50,019 bases of DNA from Deltaproteobacteria bacterium (lineage in GTDB: Bacteria > Desulfobacterota_D > UBA1144 > Nemesobacterales > CSP1-2): the NCBI GenBank assembly GCA_016187835.1, contig JACPIY010000001.1:27722-77740 (forward strand). Direction: 5' to 3'. The notes under the pieces are model-generated. The model ran no database searches, was not told the origin of the DNA, and saw nothing but the letters and a program-made list of their open reading frames with translations. The position numbers and the translations under genes were made by a program. Positions 29,716 to 40,223 of this stretch are shown piece after piece. How positions within the stretch are numbered: position 1 is the first letter of the stretch; each line of letters starts with the position of its first letter.

Positions 29716-31689
29716 ATGCTTGCCTGGATAATCTTTGCTCCTCTAATCGGTGCTTTGATAAATGGACTTGTTTTTGCTTCAGGATTTTGGAAGAAAGTTC
29801 TTCACGGAGATGAACACTCGGAAAAGAGGATAGTAAGCGTTGTTGGATGTGGCGTGATCCTAATTTCCGCAGCAATCTCTTCAATTATGTTTCTCAAGCT
29901 TCGCGCGCTTGACCCTGCTGAGAGACAAATCATTCAAGAACTATTCGTCTGGATTCCTTCAGGGGAATTTCAGGTATCGTATGGGTTTTTATTTGACTCC
30001 CTTTCCTGCGTTATGGCTCTTGTAGTTACGTGGGTCAGTTTTCTTATTCACATCTATTCAATCGGTTATATGCATGAAGACCATTCCTATTCCAGATACT
30101 TTACTTATCTAAACATATTCGTTTTCTTTATGCTAATTCTGGTTCTTGGAAACAGCTTCCCTCTTATGTTTGTTGGTTGGGAAGGAGTCGGTCTTGCCTC
30201 TTATCTTCTTATTGGTTTTTGGTACGACGACCCCGAAAAAGCTTATGCGGGTAGAAAAGCGTTTATAGTAAACAGAATAGGTGACTTCGGCTTCATACTG
30301 GGCATATTTCTAATATTCTTTGTATTTGGCTCTGCAAGTTACGGAGAGGTTTTCAAGAAGGCACTCGATCCGGGATTCATGAGTAATATTCCTGGCGCAG
30401 TTATTACTGTAATAGCCTTACTTCTATTTGTAGGCGCGGTAGGAAAATCCGCTCAGTTCCCACTCTATGTATGGCTTCCTGATGCTATGGCGGGTCCCAC
30501 TCCGGTAAGCGCGCTAATTCACGCCGCTACGATGGTTACAGCAGGAGTTTATATGGTAGCAAGGTGTAACATTTTTTATTCCGTTTCTCCCACGGCTCAA
30601 ATGATTGTTGTTGGGATTGCGGCGTTTACGGCTTTTCTTGCCGCAACTATTGCCCTTACTCAGAACGACATTAAAAAAGTTCTTGCTTATTCAACTGTAA
30701 GCCAGCTTGGTTATATGTTCATGGGCGTAGGCTGCGGGGCTTATATTGCCGGGATGTTTCACCTTGTAACTCACGCCTTTTTTAAGGCGCTTTTATTTTT
30801 AGGTTCTGGAAGTGTCATCCACGCTCTCGGTGGAGAACAGGATATAAGGAAGATGGGCGGATTAAGAAAATTTCTCCCTGTAACGTCGCTAACATTTCTC
30901 GTAGGAACTCTTGCAATCTCAGGGATTCCTCTCCTTTCAGGCTTTTTCAGCAAAGATGAGATACTCGGCTCTCTTTATGAAAGGGGTTTTATAATTGCCT
31001 GGATCGCAGGACTTATTACGGCGGTCCTTACAGCCTTTTATATGATGCGACTGTATCTTCTTACGTTTGAAGGAGAAGCCAGGGCTTCGGGGGAAGTAAA
31101 GCAACTTATACACGAGTCTCCTTCTTCTATGACGCTTCCTCTTATAATTCTTGCCGTGCTTTCCGTTATCGGCGGATATATGGGCGTTCCTGAGTTTATG
31201 GGGAAAGTAGTAGGAATTCACGATTCAAATATATTTGAAAAGTTTCTAGCGGCTTCGATACTTGTAGAGGAAATAAAGCACTTAGAGCATCACGCTTTAG
31301 GGCATTGGACACTGGTTGTGTTTTCAATTATTGCGGCTTTCTTGGGGATCGGATTAGCTTTTTATACGTATATCATTAAACCGTCTATTCCAGAGTCAGT
31401 TGCAAAGAACCCTGGTATCTCTTCTCTCTACCAGGGTTCTTATGGAAAGTGGTTTGTGGATGAGATCTATAATGTGCTTTTTGTGAGAACTTTCGTCCGT
31501 TTAGCAAATATAGCTGCTTTATTCGACATGAAGATCATTGACGGTGCGGTAAACGGAATTGCAAAGGTCATTGGAGAGGCGGCGGCTATTTTACGTAACG
31601 CACAGACTGGAATATTAAGATTCTACGCTGCCCTTATGGCAATTGGAGCTACGGCCATTCTTATTTATATTGTATTGTCGGTGAAGTAG
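29716..31689 (+). CDS. nuoL: NADH-quinone oxidoreductase subunit L
   Basis: VGWEGVGLASYLLIGFW; WLPDAMAGPTPVSALIHAATMVTAGVYMVAR; ATG at 29716 preferred. Confidence 0.96.
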   Translation: MLAWIIFAPLIGALINGLVFASGFWKKVLHGDEHSEKRIVSVVGCGVILISAAISSIMFLKLRALDPAERQIIQELFVWIPSGEFQVSYGFLFDSLSCVMALVVTWVSFLIHIYSIGYMHEDHSYSRYFTYLNIFVFFMLILVLGNSFPLMFVGWEGVGLASYLLIGFWYDDPEKAYAGRKAFIVNRIGDFGFILGIFLIFFVFGSASYGEVFKKALDPGFMSNIPGAVITVIALLLFVGAVGKSAQFPLYVWLPDAMAGPTPVSALIHAATMVTAGVYMVARCNIFYSVSPTAQMIVVGIAAFTAFLAATIALTQNDIKKVLAYSTVSQLGYMFMGVGCGAYIAGMFHLVTHAFFKALLFLGSGSVIHALGGEQDIRKMGGLRKFLPVTSLTFLVGTLAISGIPLLSGFFSKDEILGSLYERGFIIAWIAGLITAVLTAFYMMRLYLLTFEGEARASGEVKQLIHESPSSMTLPLIILAVLSVIGGYMGVPEFMGKVVGIHDSNIFEKFLAASILVEEIKHLEHHALGHWTLVVFSIIAAFLGIGLAFYTYIIKPSIPESVAKNPGISSLYQGSYGKWFVDEIYNVLFVRTFVRLANIAALFDMKIIDGAVNGIAKVIGEAAAILRNAQTGILRFYAALMAIGATAILIYIVLSVK

Positions 31690-31814
31690 GATTGCGCCGT
31701 ATTTGCAGCGACGAATCGTGTACTTTCCCTATGATATAAAATCCGTTTGAGTATTCTTTCAGTAGTTTGTTGAGTCAACTGTGATTTGACTAAGCTCGGA
31801 GTGGTTTCTACTAT

Positions 31815-31842
31815 GTAGAGACACAAAATTTTATGTCTCTAT
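31815..31842. repeat. 28-bp near-palindrome GTAGAGACACAAAATTTTATGTCTCTAT
   Basis: Same length/architecture as GTAGGGGC family, AT-rich core; related copy at 42898-42925. Confidence 0.8.
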
Positions 31843-31941
31843 AAAATCAAATTCAAACCAGACGATGAACGAAATCTCTTCACCTTATCTTTTAGACCTA
31901 TTTCAGCAATAGTAGTTTAAAGAAAAAGTATATCAAGATAA

Positions 31942-31977
31942 AAAGAGGCGACAGCGAAAAGCCGCTGTCGCCTCTTT
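31942..31977 (-). terminator. Rho-independent terminator of glnB-glnA (possibly bidirectional)
   Basis: AAAGAGGCGACAGC-(8 nt)-GCTGTCGCCTCTTT 14-bp stem followed by T-rich tract on minus strand, just past glnA stop. Confidence 0.85.
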
Positions 31978-32009
31978 CCTAGTTGAGGTTTATTTCGAGA
32001 TGGGTTTTC

Positions 32010-33485
32010 TTAAGCGTCAAAGTAAAGCATAAACTCATAGGGCACAGGTCTCAGTCTTATCGGATTTACTTCCTTCTCGATCTTATAGCTTATCCACATC
32101 TCAATCACGTCCTCTGTAAACACATCACCCTTCATGAGAAACTCGTGGTCGTTCTCAAGTCCCTTTAGGGCTTCTTCAAGTGAGCCGGGAACTGAGGGGA
32201 TTCCGGCGAGCTCTTCCGGACCTAGTGCGTAAATGTCCTTATCAAGCGGCTCTCCGGGATTTAATTTTTTCTCAATTCCATCAAGCCCTGCCATAAGCAT
32301 TGCAGCGAAAGCAAGGTATCCATTGCAGGATGGGTCTGGGAATCTGCATTCGATTCTTTTTGCTTTGGGGCTTGGAGAATACATTGGGATTCTAACTGCC
32401 GCGCTTCTATTTCTTGCAGAGTAGGCAAGGTTCACAGGGGCTTCAAATCCAGGAACGAGTCTTCTGTAGGAGTTTGTGGTGGGTGCAACAAACGCGCATA
32501 GAGCCGCAGCGTGTTTTAGAATCCCTGCAATATAGTGCATAGCCAAATCACTTAGACCGGCATAACCATTTCCCGGAAAAAGCGGCTCACCGTTTTTCCA
32601 GAGGGATTGATGTACGTGCATTCCTGAGCCGTTATCTCCAAAGATCGGCTTTGGCATGAATGTAACGGTTTTTCCGTATCTTTTAGCAACGTTTCTGCAT
32701 ACGTATTTATACCACTTCATATTGTCACCCATAGTGACGAGCGGGGCAAAACGCATATCAATTTCAGCCTGACCCGCGGTGGAGACTTCATGGTGGTGCG
32801 CCTCAATCATAATGCCAAGCTCCTCTAGGACTCTAACCATTTCGGATCTTAGGTCCTGAAAGGTATCTGTAGGTGGGACAGGGAAATATCCTTCTTTGTA
32901 TCTGGGCTTATAGCCCAGGTTTGGTTCTTCATCTCTTCCCGTATTCCAGGATCCCTCGATCGAATCCACAAAATAATATGCTGTGTTAGATGTTTGATCG
33001 TACCTGACATCGTCTAATATAAAGAATTCGAGTTCGGGTCCAAAGTAGGCCGTATCAGCAATCCCCGTGCTCTTCACATAGGCTGCTGCTTTCTTTGCAA
33101 TATTTCTGGGATCACGTGAGTACGGTTCACGCGTTACAGGGTCCACTATATCGCAGATCACGGCCAAAGTAGGAGCAGCCGTAAATGGATCCATCCTTGC
33201 GGTTTTTGGATCCGGAATGACGAGCATATCACTTGCGTGAATTGACTGCCATCCCCGAATACTGGAGCCGTCAAAGCCAAGTCCGTCTTCGAATGCATCC
33301 TCATCTAGCTGGTGTGCCGGAACGCTAAAGTGCTGCCAGGATCCAAGGAAGTCGAGGAATCTTAAATCTACAATTCCTACACTATTTTCCTTCAGCAATT
33401 TTAAAACGTCTCCTGCTTTTTGAGGAAACGCAGAGCCTGTGGCTTCTTTGCTCTTCTTGTTGGAATTTCTTCTTTTTGTGGGCAT
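32010..33485 (-). CDS. glnA: Type I glutamine synthetase
   Basis: [55 protein letters not shown]. Confidence 0.97.
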   Translation of the reverse strand: MPTKRRNSNKKSKEATGSAFPQKAGDVLKLLKENSVGIVDLRFLDFLGSWQHFSVPAHQLDEDAFEDGLGFDGSSIRGWQSIHASDMLVIPDPKTARMDPFTAAPTLAVICDIVDPVTREPYSRDPRNIAKKAAAYVKSTGIADTAYFGPELEFFILDDVRYDQTSNTAYYFVDSIEGSWNTGRDEEPNLGYKPRYKEGYFPVPPTDTFQDLRSEMVRVLEELGIMIEAHHHEVSTAGQAEIDMRFAPLVTMGDNMKWYKYVCRNVAKRYGKTVTFMPKPIFGDNGSGMHVHQSLWKNGEPLFPGNGYAGLSDLAMHYIAGILKHAAALCAFVAPTTNSYRRLVPGFEAPVNLAYSARNRSAAVRIPMYSPSPKAKRIECRFPDPSCNGYLAFAAMLMAGLDGIEKKLNPGEPLDKDIYALGPEELAGIPSVPGSLEEALKGLENDHEFLMKGDVFTEDVIEMWISYKIEKEVNPIRLRPVPYEFMLYFDA

Positions 33486-33529
33486 TTCGTTAAATCCTCC
33501 TAAAATAGTATTTATAGTCGTCTTTAATC

Positions 33530-33901
<372 letters not shown>

Positions 33902-33908
33902 TTAACAA

Positions 33909-33924
33909 TGCAAACAACATACCA
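33909..33924 (-). promoter_or_regulatory. Putative sigma-54 (-24/-12) promoter upstream of glnB
   Basis: Minus strand TGGTATGTTGTTTGCA: GG and GC at exact -24/-12 spacing of TGGCACNNNNNTTGCA, ~41 nt before glnB ATG. Confidence 0.75.
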
Positions 33925-34160
33925 TATTCCTAAATGCTCTTTCAATAACTAAATAGGCTATTTTTTGAAAATATAGGCTTGATTCATGCTTAATGCTTAA
34001 GCACGGAGGCTTAAAAAATGAACATCCAATAAGTTGTCTTCATACAAAGTTAATTTGTGAAAAGAATTGTGGGCAAATAAGAAAAGTGGGTTGATTTGTT
34101 AAAAAAGATTATACGAATGTTTGCCATCGGGTAAGGCAGGTTAAAATAAAAAATCATCTA

Positions 34161-34190
34161 TTTTAGGGGCGTAGTTATACGCCCCTAAAA
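34161..34190 (-). terminator. Hairpin TTTTAGGGGCGTA-GTTA-TACGCCCCTAAAA downstream of acyl-CoA synthetase
   Basis: 13-bp perfect arms with T-tract; core similar to palindrome family. Confidence 0.75.
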
Positions 34191-34197
34191 GGCTTCA

Positions 34198-35934
34198 TTA
34201 TTTTCTCGCGCTGAATTTAAGGCCAGACTTGCCTCTGTCCCACGTCCTGTCAGTTATCTCCTTTAACTCCACCATCTTTATCTTCTGTGTTGCTGTGACC
34301 GGAAATCCCTCCGGATACACCTCTATAAACCTAGGCACCATAGCTACCATTACATGCTCTGCCATCCATTTGCTAAACTCCACCGGATCAAATGTCTCCC
34401 CTGGCTTAAGCGTTATATTCAACTTTATCTCATCATCCGAAACGTTCGGCAGCCTAATCCCCACCGCTATAGCCTCCTGTATCGCCCCATACCTCATCGC
34501 TACATCCTGCACTGCTATCGGATCCACATTCTCCCCAGATACCCTTATCCTGCTAAACCTACCCGCGAAGTAGTACCTCCCGTCTATCCCTCTAGCGAAC
34601 AGATCATCCGAATTGAAAAACCCATCATCATCAAATGCCTCTCTCGTCCTCCTCGCATCCTTAAAATATTCGTTCAAGGTCGTGTGTGGTACAAACGGCT
34701 TTATATACAGCAACCCCTTTGCCTCCTCCGGCGGAGTCGGATTCTCATACGGGTCCCAAAAAGGCCTGAGTACTCTATTCACATCCTGCGGGTCTCTTAA
34801 CTCCACATAATAACCATCCATAGGATACCCGGATGACCCAGGACGATGATCCTCAGGGTCTTTCCACAGCACCATCCCCATCTCAGTTGACCCATACCCA
34901 TCTATCACCCTCACTCCAAACCTCTCCTGAAACTCCCGTAAATTCCTCGGCGCCGGTGACCCCAGCATTATCCTTATTCTGTGCTTCCTGTCCCAATCAC
35001 TCCCCGGCGCTGCCCACAAGTACTCTGCCACCGCCCCAAGCATATTGGCACACGTCGCTCCACACTCGGCTGCCCACTTCCAGAAACTAGATGCTGAAAA
35101 CCTTGGATAGAATACCGCCGTTGCCCCTGCCCCTATCGCACTGAATAAACACATTACCTGTGCATTGGCATGCCCAAGGGAAAGTATACTCATCAGCACA
35201 TCTCCGCTTCTCACTCCCTGCTGCTGTAAATAACTCCTTACAGTCATTACCACCCCTCCGTGATCCCTCGCTACCCCCTTCGGCATCCCTGTCGTCCCTG
35301 ACGTGAACATACATCTCTCCATATCTGTTGTCCTTACATCCACTCCAGGATTTTCCGTTGAAAATCTATCAAACGTGCTGGTGAATGATAATGTCTTTAT
35401 CCCTCCTATGCTCTGTGGAAAGCTCTTCCCATCCCCAGTAACAAAGATTACCTTTAAATTCTTTAACTCCTTCGCTATCTCCTCTATGAAGGGAACACTA
35501 CCCGGGTCTGCTATTAATACCCCCATGTCAGAATAGTTTATTACATACGCTAACCTCTCTCCCTTCTCATCCTTATTTATCGGTACCTGTACTCCTCCCG
35601 CCTTGTGTATAGCTATGATTGATGCCACGTACTCCGAACAGTTCAGCATGTACATCCCCACCTTGTCCCCCTTTTTCACTCCAAATTCATCCCTGAGTCC
35701 GTTTGCTACTCTGTTTGCCCACTCGTTGGTCTGCTTATACGTATAGCTCTCCGTAAGGTTCCCGTCCTTGTCCGCTACTCGAAACATCGTCTTGTCCGGA
35801 AATTTCTCAGCCCCCATCTCCAGGTATCTCGTAACCGACAACCACTTCTTCGTGTCATCAAACGTTCCAAATGGTAGTATTCCCTCTCCCTGATACCTCG
35901 GCTCTCTCGGCCTAAATAATAATTGCATTTCCAT
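34198..35934 (-). CDS. Long-chain acyl-CoA synthetase / AMP-binding enzyme
   Basis: MFTSGTTGMPKGVARDH; DGYGSTEMG; FNSDDLFARGIDGRYYFAGR. Confidence 0.93.
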   Translation of the reverse strand: MEMQLLFRPREPRYQGEGILPFGTFDDTKKWLSVTRYLEMGAEKFPDKTMFRVADKDGNLTESYTYKQTNEWANRVANGLRDEFGVKKGDKVGMYMLNCSEYVASIIAIHKAGGVQVPINKDEKGERLAYVINYSDMGVLIADPGSVPFIEEIAKELKNLKVIFVTGDGKSFPQSIGGIKTLSFTSTFDRFSTENPGVDVRTTDMERCMFTSGTTGMPKGVARDHGGVVMTVRSYLQQQGVRSGDVLMSILSLGHANAQVMCLFSAIGAGATAVFYPRFSASSFWKWAAECGATCANMLGAVAEYLWAAPGSDWDRKHRIRIMLGSPAPRNLREFQERFGVRVIDGYGSTEMGMVLWKDPEDHRPGSSGYPMDGYYVELRDPQDVNRVLRPFWDPYENPTPPEEAKGLLYIKPFVPHTTLNEYFKDARRTREAFDDDGFFNSDDLFARGIDGRYYFAGRFSRIRVSGENVDPIAVQDVAMRYGAIQEAIAVGIRLPNVSDDEIKLNITLKPGETFDPVEFSKWMAEHVMVAMVPRFIEVYPEGFPVTATQKIKMVELKEITDRTWDRGKSGLKFSARK

Positions 35935-36498
35935 ACCCTCCTCTTAGAATTGAATGTTTTAAACTATTTGGATAAAAACTGGAATAAATTAATTTAAAAA
36001 CTTCTTTGAACCTAATTATATAATAAACGGAATATGTTATCAATAAAATGATAAGAATGTCAACTTGCCCATGCGGGTCTGGCTAAAGGAAGTTGAGAAA
36101 GTGGGGTCAAGCCTCAACGGGTTATTGCCCAAACGGTTTTTTCGGACATTTATTGAGCAAACATTGGCAAATCATCTTTCCAACTTGCTGATTTGATTGT
36201 CTTATCATTTCGATTATTCATGCGCTCAGCATCAAATTGGGATTTGGGCAACAGCCCGTCAAATCGAGCATTCTAATCTTTCACTATCCAACTTGAAAAT
36301 GATGGCAGAGAGAAAAGATGACAGATATTCTACATTAAGACCTGAACATGGCTTCATCTATAGCCATTCATAATACAATTAATATATGAAAACGCTCTTC
36401 ACTTATGGACAGGAGTTGATGCGAGGATTGTAACTAAACTTCTTGAAAATTTGTGTATCAAATCGAAGTATTAGAATTGAGAAGAAGGCTGAGTAACC

Positions 36499-37044
36499 TT
36501 ACTGAATCTTGAACCTTTCCTTCCATACTTGCCTTCTTTCCTCATACATCTTCACCCATGCAACGGCTGTGGCAATTTGATTGCCGATTGAAGAAAGCAA
36601 GGCTACCTCTTTATTACTAAATTCTTTCTCTTTATCGCTCCATAGCCAGATGCAACCTTTTGCGGTTACTCCTCTAAATAGAGTTATTGGCATTCCCACC
36701 ACTCCGTGCTTTCCGAGCGCTTTTGCGTCAGGGCCTATAGTTTCATCGGCTTAAGCATACCTGACATTGAGAACTTTATTGGTTTCTATGACCCTCCAAG
36801 TAATGCCTTTAGGACGAGGTATTCTGGATGCTCTTTTCAGGTAGCTTTCGGGAACGTGCCTGTGGACTTTCAAAACTGCCTCATTTGTATCTTCTTCTAC
36901 TATATAAATCATAACCATATCCACACTTTCCATGTTCATGAGTAAATCAGCAGAGGTTTTATAAACCTGCTCAAGGTCACGGGTTTTGCTTACCAGGTCG
37001 GTAATGATATTTAATATTTCTGAACTCCTTGCCACTTGATCCAT
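36499..37044 (-). pseudogene. GAF-domain protein interrupted by a single in-frame stop
   Basis: ORFs 36751-37044 and 36499-36702 are in the same frame, separated by TAA at 36751-36753: ...NKVLNVRYA*ADETIGPDAKALGKHGVVGMPITLFRGV...GNQIATAVAWVKMYEERR. Confidence 0.75.
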
Positions 37045-37351
37045 CCAGTTAAAACTTCTCCTCTAAATTAAAGAATTTCTCTGAAAATTCTTTAATGATT
37101 TCATATACTCTGGAGATCCCTGTGAGTTTAGTCATTATAGTCATGTTCACAGCAAAAGACATGCCAAAGAGGTCGAATTCTTTATTTCTCACTTAACTAA
37201 TTGAAAAAACAAGAGATTTGAAAAGAACAAAGTTCATTTTGTAATAAAAGGCTGTGCCAGGAAGACTTTTTTTGTCAAGCTTGCGATTGTGTATGACTTA
37301 AATTGTTATTAAGTAAAGTGAGTTCAAAGATTAATATTTATAACACCGATA

Positions 37352-37373
37352 GGCGGGGTTTTCTGACCCCGCC
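37352..37373. repeat. Palindrome GGCGGGGT-TTTCTG-ACCCCGCC
   Basis: 8-bp stem; preceded by ACCGATA like 3397-3417. Confidence 0.75.
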
Positions 37374-37374
37374 A

Positions 37375-37400
37375 GTAGGGGCAAGAATGTCTTGTCTATC
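37375..37400. repeat. Degenerate GTAGGGGC-family palindrome GTAGGGGCAAGA-ATG-TCTTGTCTATC
   Basis: Left arm consensus, right arm decayed; abuts the 37352 palindrome. Confidence 0.65.
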
Positions 37401-37706
37401 GTTCTCTTGGGATTATTTTGATTCTTCTGTAAAATTCAGGTTAAGCAAGCTGATTTTTATATTTTCTTTCATGATTGTTTAAGACAGGTAAAAATAAACC
37501 ATGACAATCCTTAATACTAATCTTATGAACGTTGAAACTAATTCAAAAAATGACAGGTCTTTCTTTGTTTATGTGACATTTTTTGTCCTCTTCAACTCTC
37601 GTAGAACACCCTCTCCAAGATGTGATTTAGTAATGATTTGAATAGGTTAATCAATATTACTAGGTAATAATACCAGTGGCACAACTCTTGCAAAATTATG
37701 ACATAG

Positions 37707-39590
37707 ATGAATATTCACCTTGCAAAAATACTAGTTAAAGAAAACATTGTTAGTCTTGATCAAGTCAGAGCAGCCTTCGAAGAACAGAGGGAGACTGGTA
37801 AAGGATTGGGTGAAGTTCTAGTTGGTTTAGGCTATATAGATGAATCACAACTTGTGGATTTTCTGAGTAAAGAATATGGCGTTCCCTCTGTTAATCTTGA
37901 TGAGTTTGAGATTGAGGCCGTTGTACTAAAACTTGTCCCCAGGAAAACAGTTTTAGAGCATGGCCTTATTCCAATAGGCCGCTCAGGTTCAACCCTTGTT
38001 GTAGCTATGTCGGACCCTTCTAACATAATAGCTGTAGATGATCTTAGATTTGCTACGGGGTTTATCATTAAGCCTGTAGTAGCCCCTGAGAGAGCGATAA
38101 AAACTGCCATAGGCAAGTACTATGGTATGGATGAAGTTGAAGAGAAGGTAAAAGTTGATAGAGATGAAGAGCCTGTAATAGAGGATATAATAAAAGAACT
38201 AAAGGATTTTAAGAATAGTGTTCAGAAAGATTATGGAGCATCATCATCTCAAGACGAGGAGTTTGAGAGAGGATGGGAAGGAGTAGAGTCCGAGGCTAAC
38301 CAAGATGAAGAAGTCCTGAGACCGAGTAGTTTTTTCTCTCAAGGGCATGAGTTTGATCAAGAGGGGTATGTGGTTTCCGAGTCGCTTGGAGATAAAGTTG
38401 TTGTTAATCCGTTTGTAGCCCCATCATCGTCTCAAAATTATGAAGTTGCAGGTGGAGATGAAGACGTAAGTTTCGAGAAAGGGCAGGATGATGATTTAGA
38501 TCCTGGCGGTCCGCTCTCTAAGGAGTATGAGCCTCAGCAGCAACCGGAAGAGGAGAGTTTGGAGGAAAATCGGGTTGAAGAGACCTTGGAGCCGTTTGTT
38601 ACGGAATCATTACCTCAGATGCATGAGTCTGATCCACAGGCGGATGTGGTTTCAGAGTCCGTGGAAGATAAAGTTTTTGTTAATCCGTTTGTAGCCCCAT
38701 CATCGTCTCAAAATTATGAAGTTGCAGGTGGAGATGAAGACGTAAGTTTCGAGAAAGGGCAGGATGATGATTTAGATCCTGGCGGTCTGCTATCTAAGGA
38801 GTATGAGCCTCAGCAGCAACCGGAAGAGATGAGTCTGGAGGCACATCAAGAAGAGGAGGTTCTAAAACAAACGAGTTTGTTCTCACAAGGTTTTGAGTCT
38901 CCACAGCAACTGGAGGATCTCAATGATGACGTTGCCCTAGAGTTAGTGCAAGAGGAAGAAGCTTCCGAACAGTTTGTCACATCATCGCCTCAACAAGATG
39001 AGTTTACAAAACAAAAAGGAGAAATAAGTCCTGAGATGGCAGAAGAGAATGAGGGTTTAAAGCCAAGTAGTCTCTTCTCTGAGACAAACGTTTCTAAAGC
39101 ATCTTTCTCTCCTGAGCCGATGGAAAAAGAAGAAAAACAACAGGATACCCCAGCGGTTATTCTGCTACACAGAGAAAAAAACTCTCCGGCTCCGCCTGAG
39201 CTTGAAGAGGAGAAAAAGCAAACATTCAAGCAAACTATTTTGGTGGTAGATGATAGTCCAACAATTCAAAAGATCGTTGCTATCACTCTTGAACGTAAGG
39301 GATATCGGGTGGTTACTGCTGCAGATGCTATGCAGGCGTTGGCTAAACTTAATGAAGTGGTACCTAATCTAATATTCCTTGACATAAACCTTCCTCACCT
39401 GGACGGCTACCAGGTCTGTAAGATAATAAAGGCGAATGCTCTGACTAAGGACATTCCGGTTGTCATGCTGTCGGGAAAGGACGGTTTTTTTGATAAGGCG
39501 CGGGGACGTATAGCAGGGGCGACGGATTATATTACGAAACCCTTTGGACCGAGCGCTCTCATACAGGCAGTAGAAAAGTATGGTGGATGA
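37707..39590 (+). CDS. Response regulator with N-terminal PilB/GspE (MshEN-type) domain, long acidic linker and C-terminal REC domain
   Basis: N-term LAKILVKENIVSLDQVRAAFEEQRETGKGLGEVLVGLGYIDESQLVDFLSKEYGVPSVNL; C-term TILVVDDSPTIQKIVAITLERKGYRVVTA...PNLIFLDINLPHLDGYQVCK...VVMLSGKDG...ATDYITKPF. Confidence 0.9.
   Translation: MNIHLAKILVKENIVSLDQVRAAFEEQRETGKGLGEVLVGLGYIDESQLVDFLSKEYGVPSVNLDEFEIEAVVLKLVPRKTVLEHGLIPIGRSGSTLVVAMSDPSNIIAVDDLRFATGFIIKPVVAPERAIKTAIGKYYGMDEVEEKVKVDRDEEPVIEDIIKELKDFKNSVQKDYGASSSQDEEFERGWEGVESEANQDEEVLRPSSFFSQGHEFDQEGYVVSESLGDKVVVNPFVAPSSSQNYEVAGGDEDVSFEKGQDDDLDPGGPLSKEYEPQQQPEEESLEENRVEETLEPFVTESLPQMHESDPQADVVSESVEDKVFVNPFVAPSSSQNYEVAGGDEDVSFEKGQDDDLDPGGLLSKEYEPQQQPEEMSLEAHQEEEVLKQTSLFSQGFESPQQLEDLNDDVALELVQEEEASEQFVTSSPQQDEFTKQKGEISPEMAEENEGLKPSSLFSETNVSKASFSPEPMEKEEKQQDTPAVILLHREKNSPAPPELEEEKKQTFKQTILVVDDSPTIQKIVAITLERKGYRVVTAADAMQALAKLNEVVPNLIFLDINLPHLDGYQVCKIIKANALTKDIPVVMLSGKDGFFDKARGRIAGATDYITKPFGPSALIQAVEKYGG
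38403..38552 (+). repeat. 150-bp intragenic direct repeat, copy 1
   Basis: Nearly identical to 38679-38828 (offset 276 nt = 92 codons). Confidence 0.95.
38679..38828 (+). repeat. 150-bp intragenic direct repeat, copy 2
   Basis: NPFVAPSSSQNYEVAGGDEDVSFEKGQDDDLDPGG(P/L)LSKEYEPQQQPEE repeated. Confidence 0.95.
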
Positions 39591-39682
39591 AGCAATTGAT
39601 TTGTCAATAAAGTAAAGATGAAGCGAAACTTCATTCTCGTTAAAGGTGATTGAAGGTTTGACGAAGGGGAGGAAGAGACGAA

Positions 39683-39973
39683 TTGCTCGTCGAGGATGAA
39701 ATTGAGCGGGATAACACTATAGAGAACAACTTCATCCTTTTGCTTTCCGAACTTGAACAGTTAATGGTTCGACTGGAGGAGAAGAAGGGCAAGCAGCCTA
39801 TTTTGTCAGTTCAATGTTTATCTGACATGGTGAACCGTCTTGCTGAGTTTTCAGAGAAGGTAATGAACATAGATCCAAGGGGAGGATTTATGGTAAAGGT
39901 TTTACGGAAGGTATCGGATAGGTATTCCCAGATGCAGCTTTTGCATTCCGAGGGGAATCGTTTATCAGTTTAA
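39683..39973 (+). CDS. Hypothetical / possible 5' remnant of the chemosensory kinase
   Basis: Non-ATG start ORF immediately before the CheA-like pseudogene. Confidence 0.3.
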   Translation: MLVEDEIERDNTIENNFILLLSELEQLMVRLEEKKGKQPILSVQCLSDMVNRLAEFSEKVMNIDPRGGFMVKVLRKVSDRYSQMQLLHSEGNRLSV

Positions 39974-40223
39974 ACAGCGGTTAATCTATATAATGGCTGG
40001 GCAGGTGATCTGAGGGAGCGTCACCAATTGTTTCATAAGATATGTGTCGGTGTAGTAGAGGTGATGGAGTCGTTCTTTTCGTTTTTTGTAAGTTCATTTC
40101 GATCAACAGAGATGAGAGATCAGTGGAAGGATGCTTGTAGTCTATTTACAGGCGATCTAAAAAAGATGATTGATAAAATTCAATTCTAGTCTTCTCGGTA
40201 GTGATGGAAAGGATGCAAGATAA

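Noticed and set aside
34229-35536. Several plus-strand ORFs across the acyl-CoA synthetase
   Set aside because: Antisense to a full-length adenylate-forming enzyme; proline/serine-rich artefacts of the C/T-rich strand.
38403-38828. Possible CRISPR or tandem array from spaced repeats
   Set aside because: Only two 150-bp copies, in frame inside a coding linker; no short repeat/spacer periodicity. No CRISPR array seen anywhere in the window.
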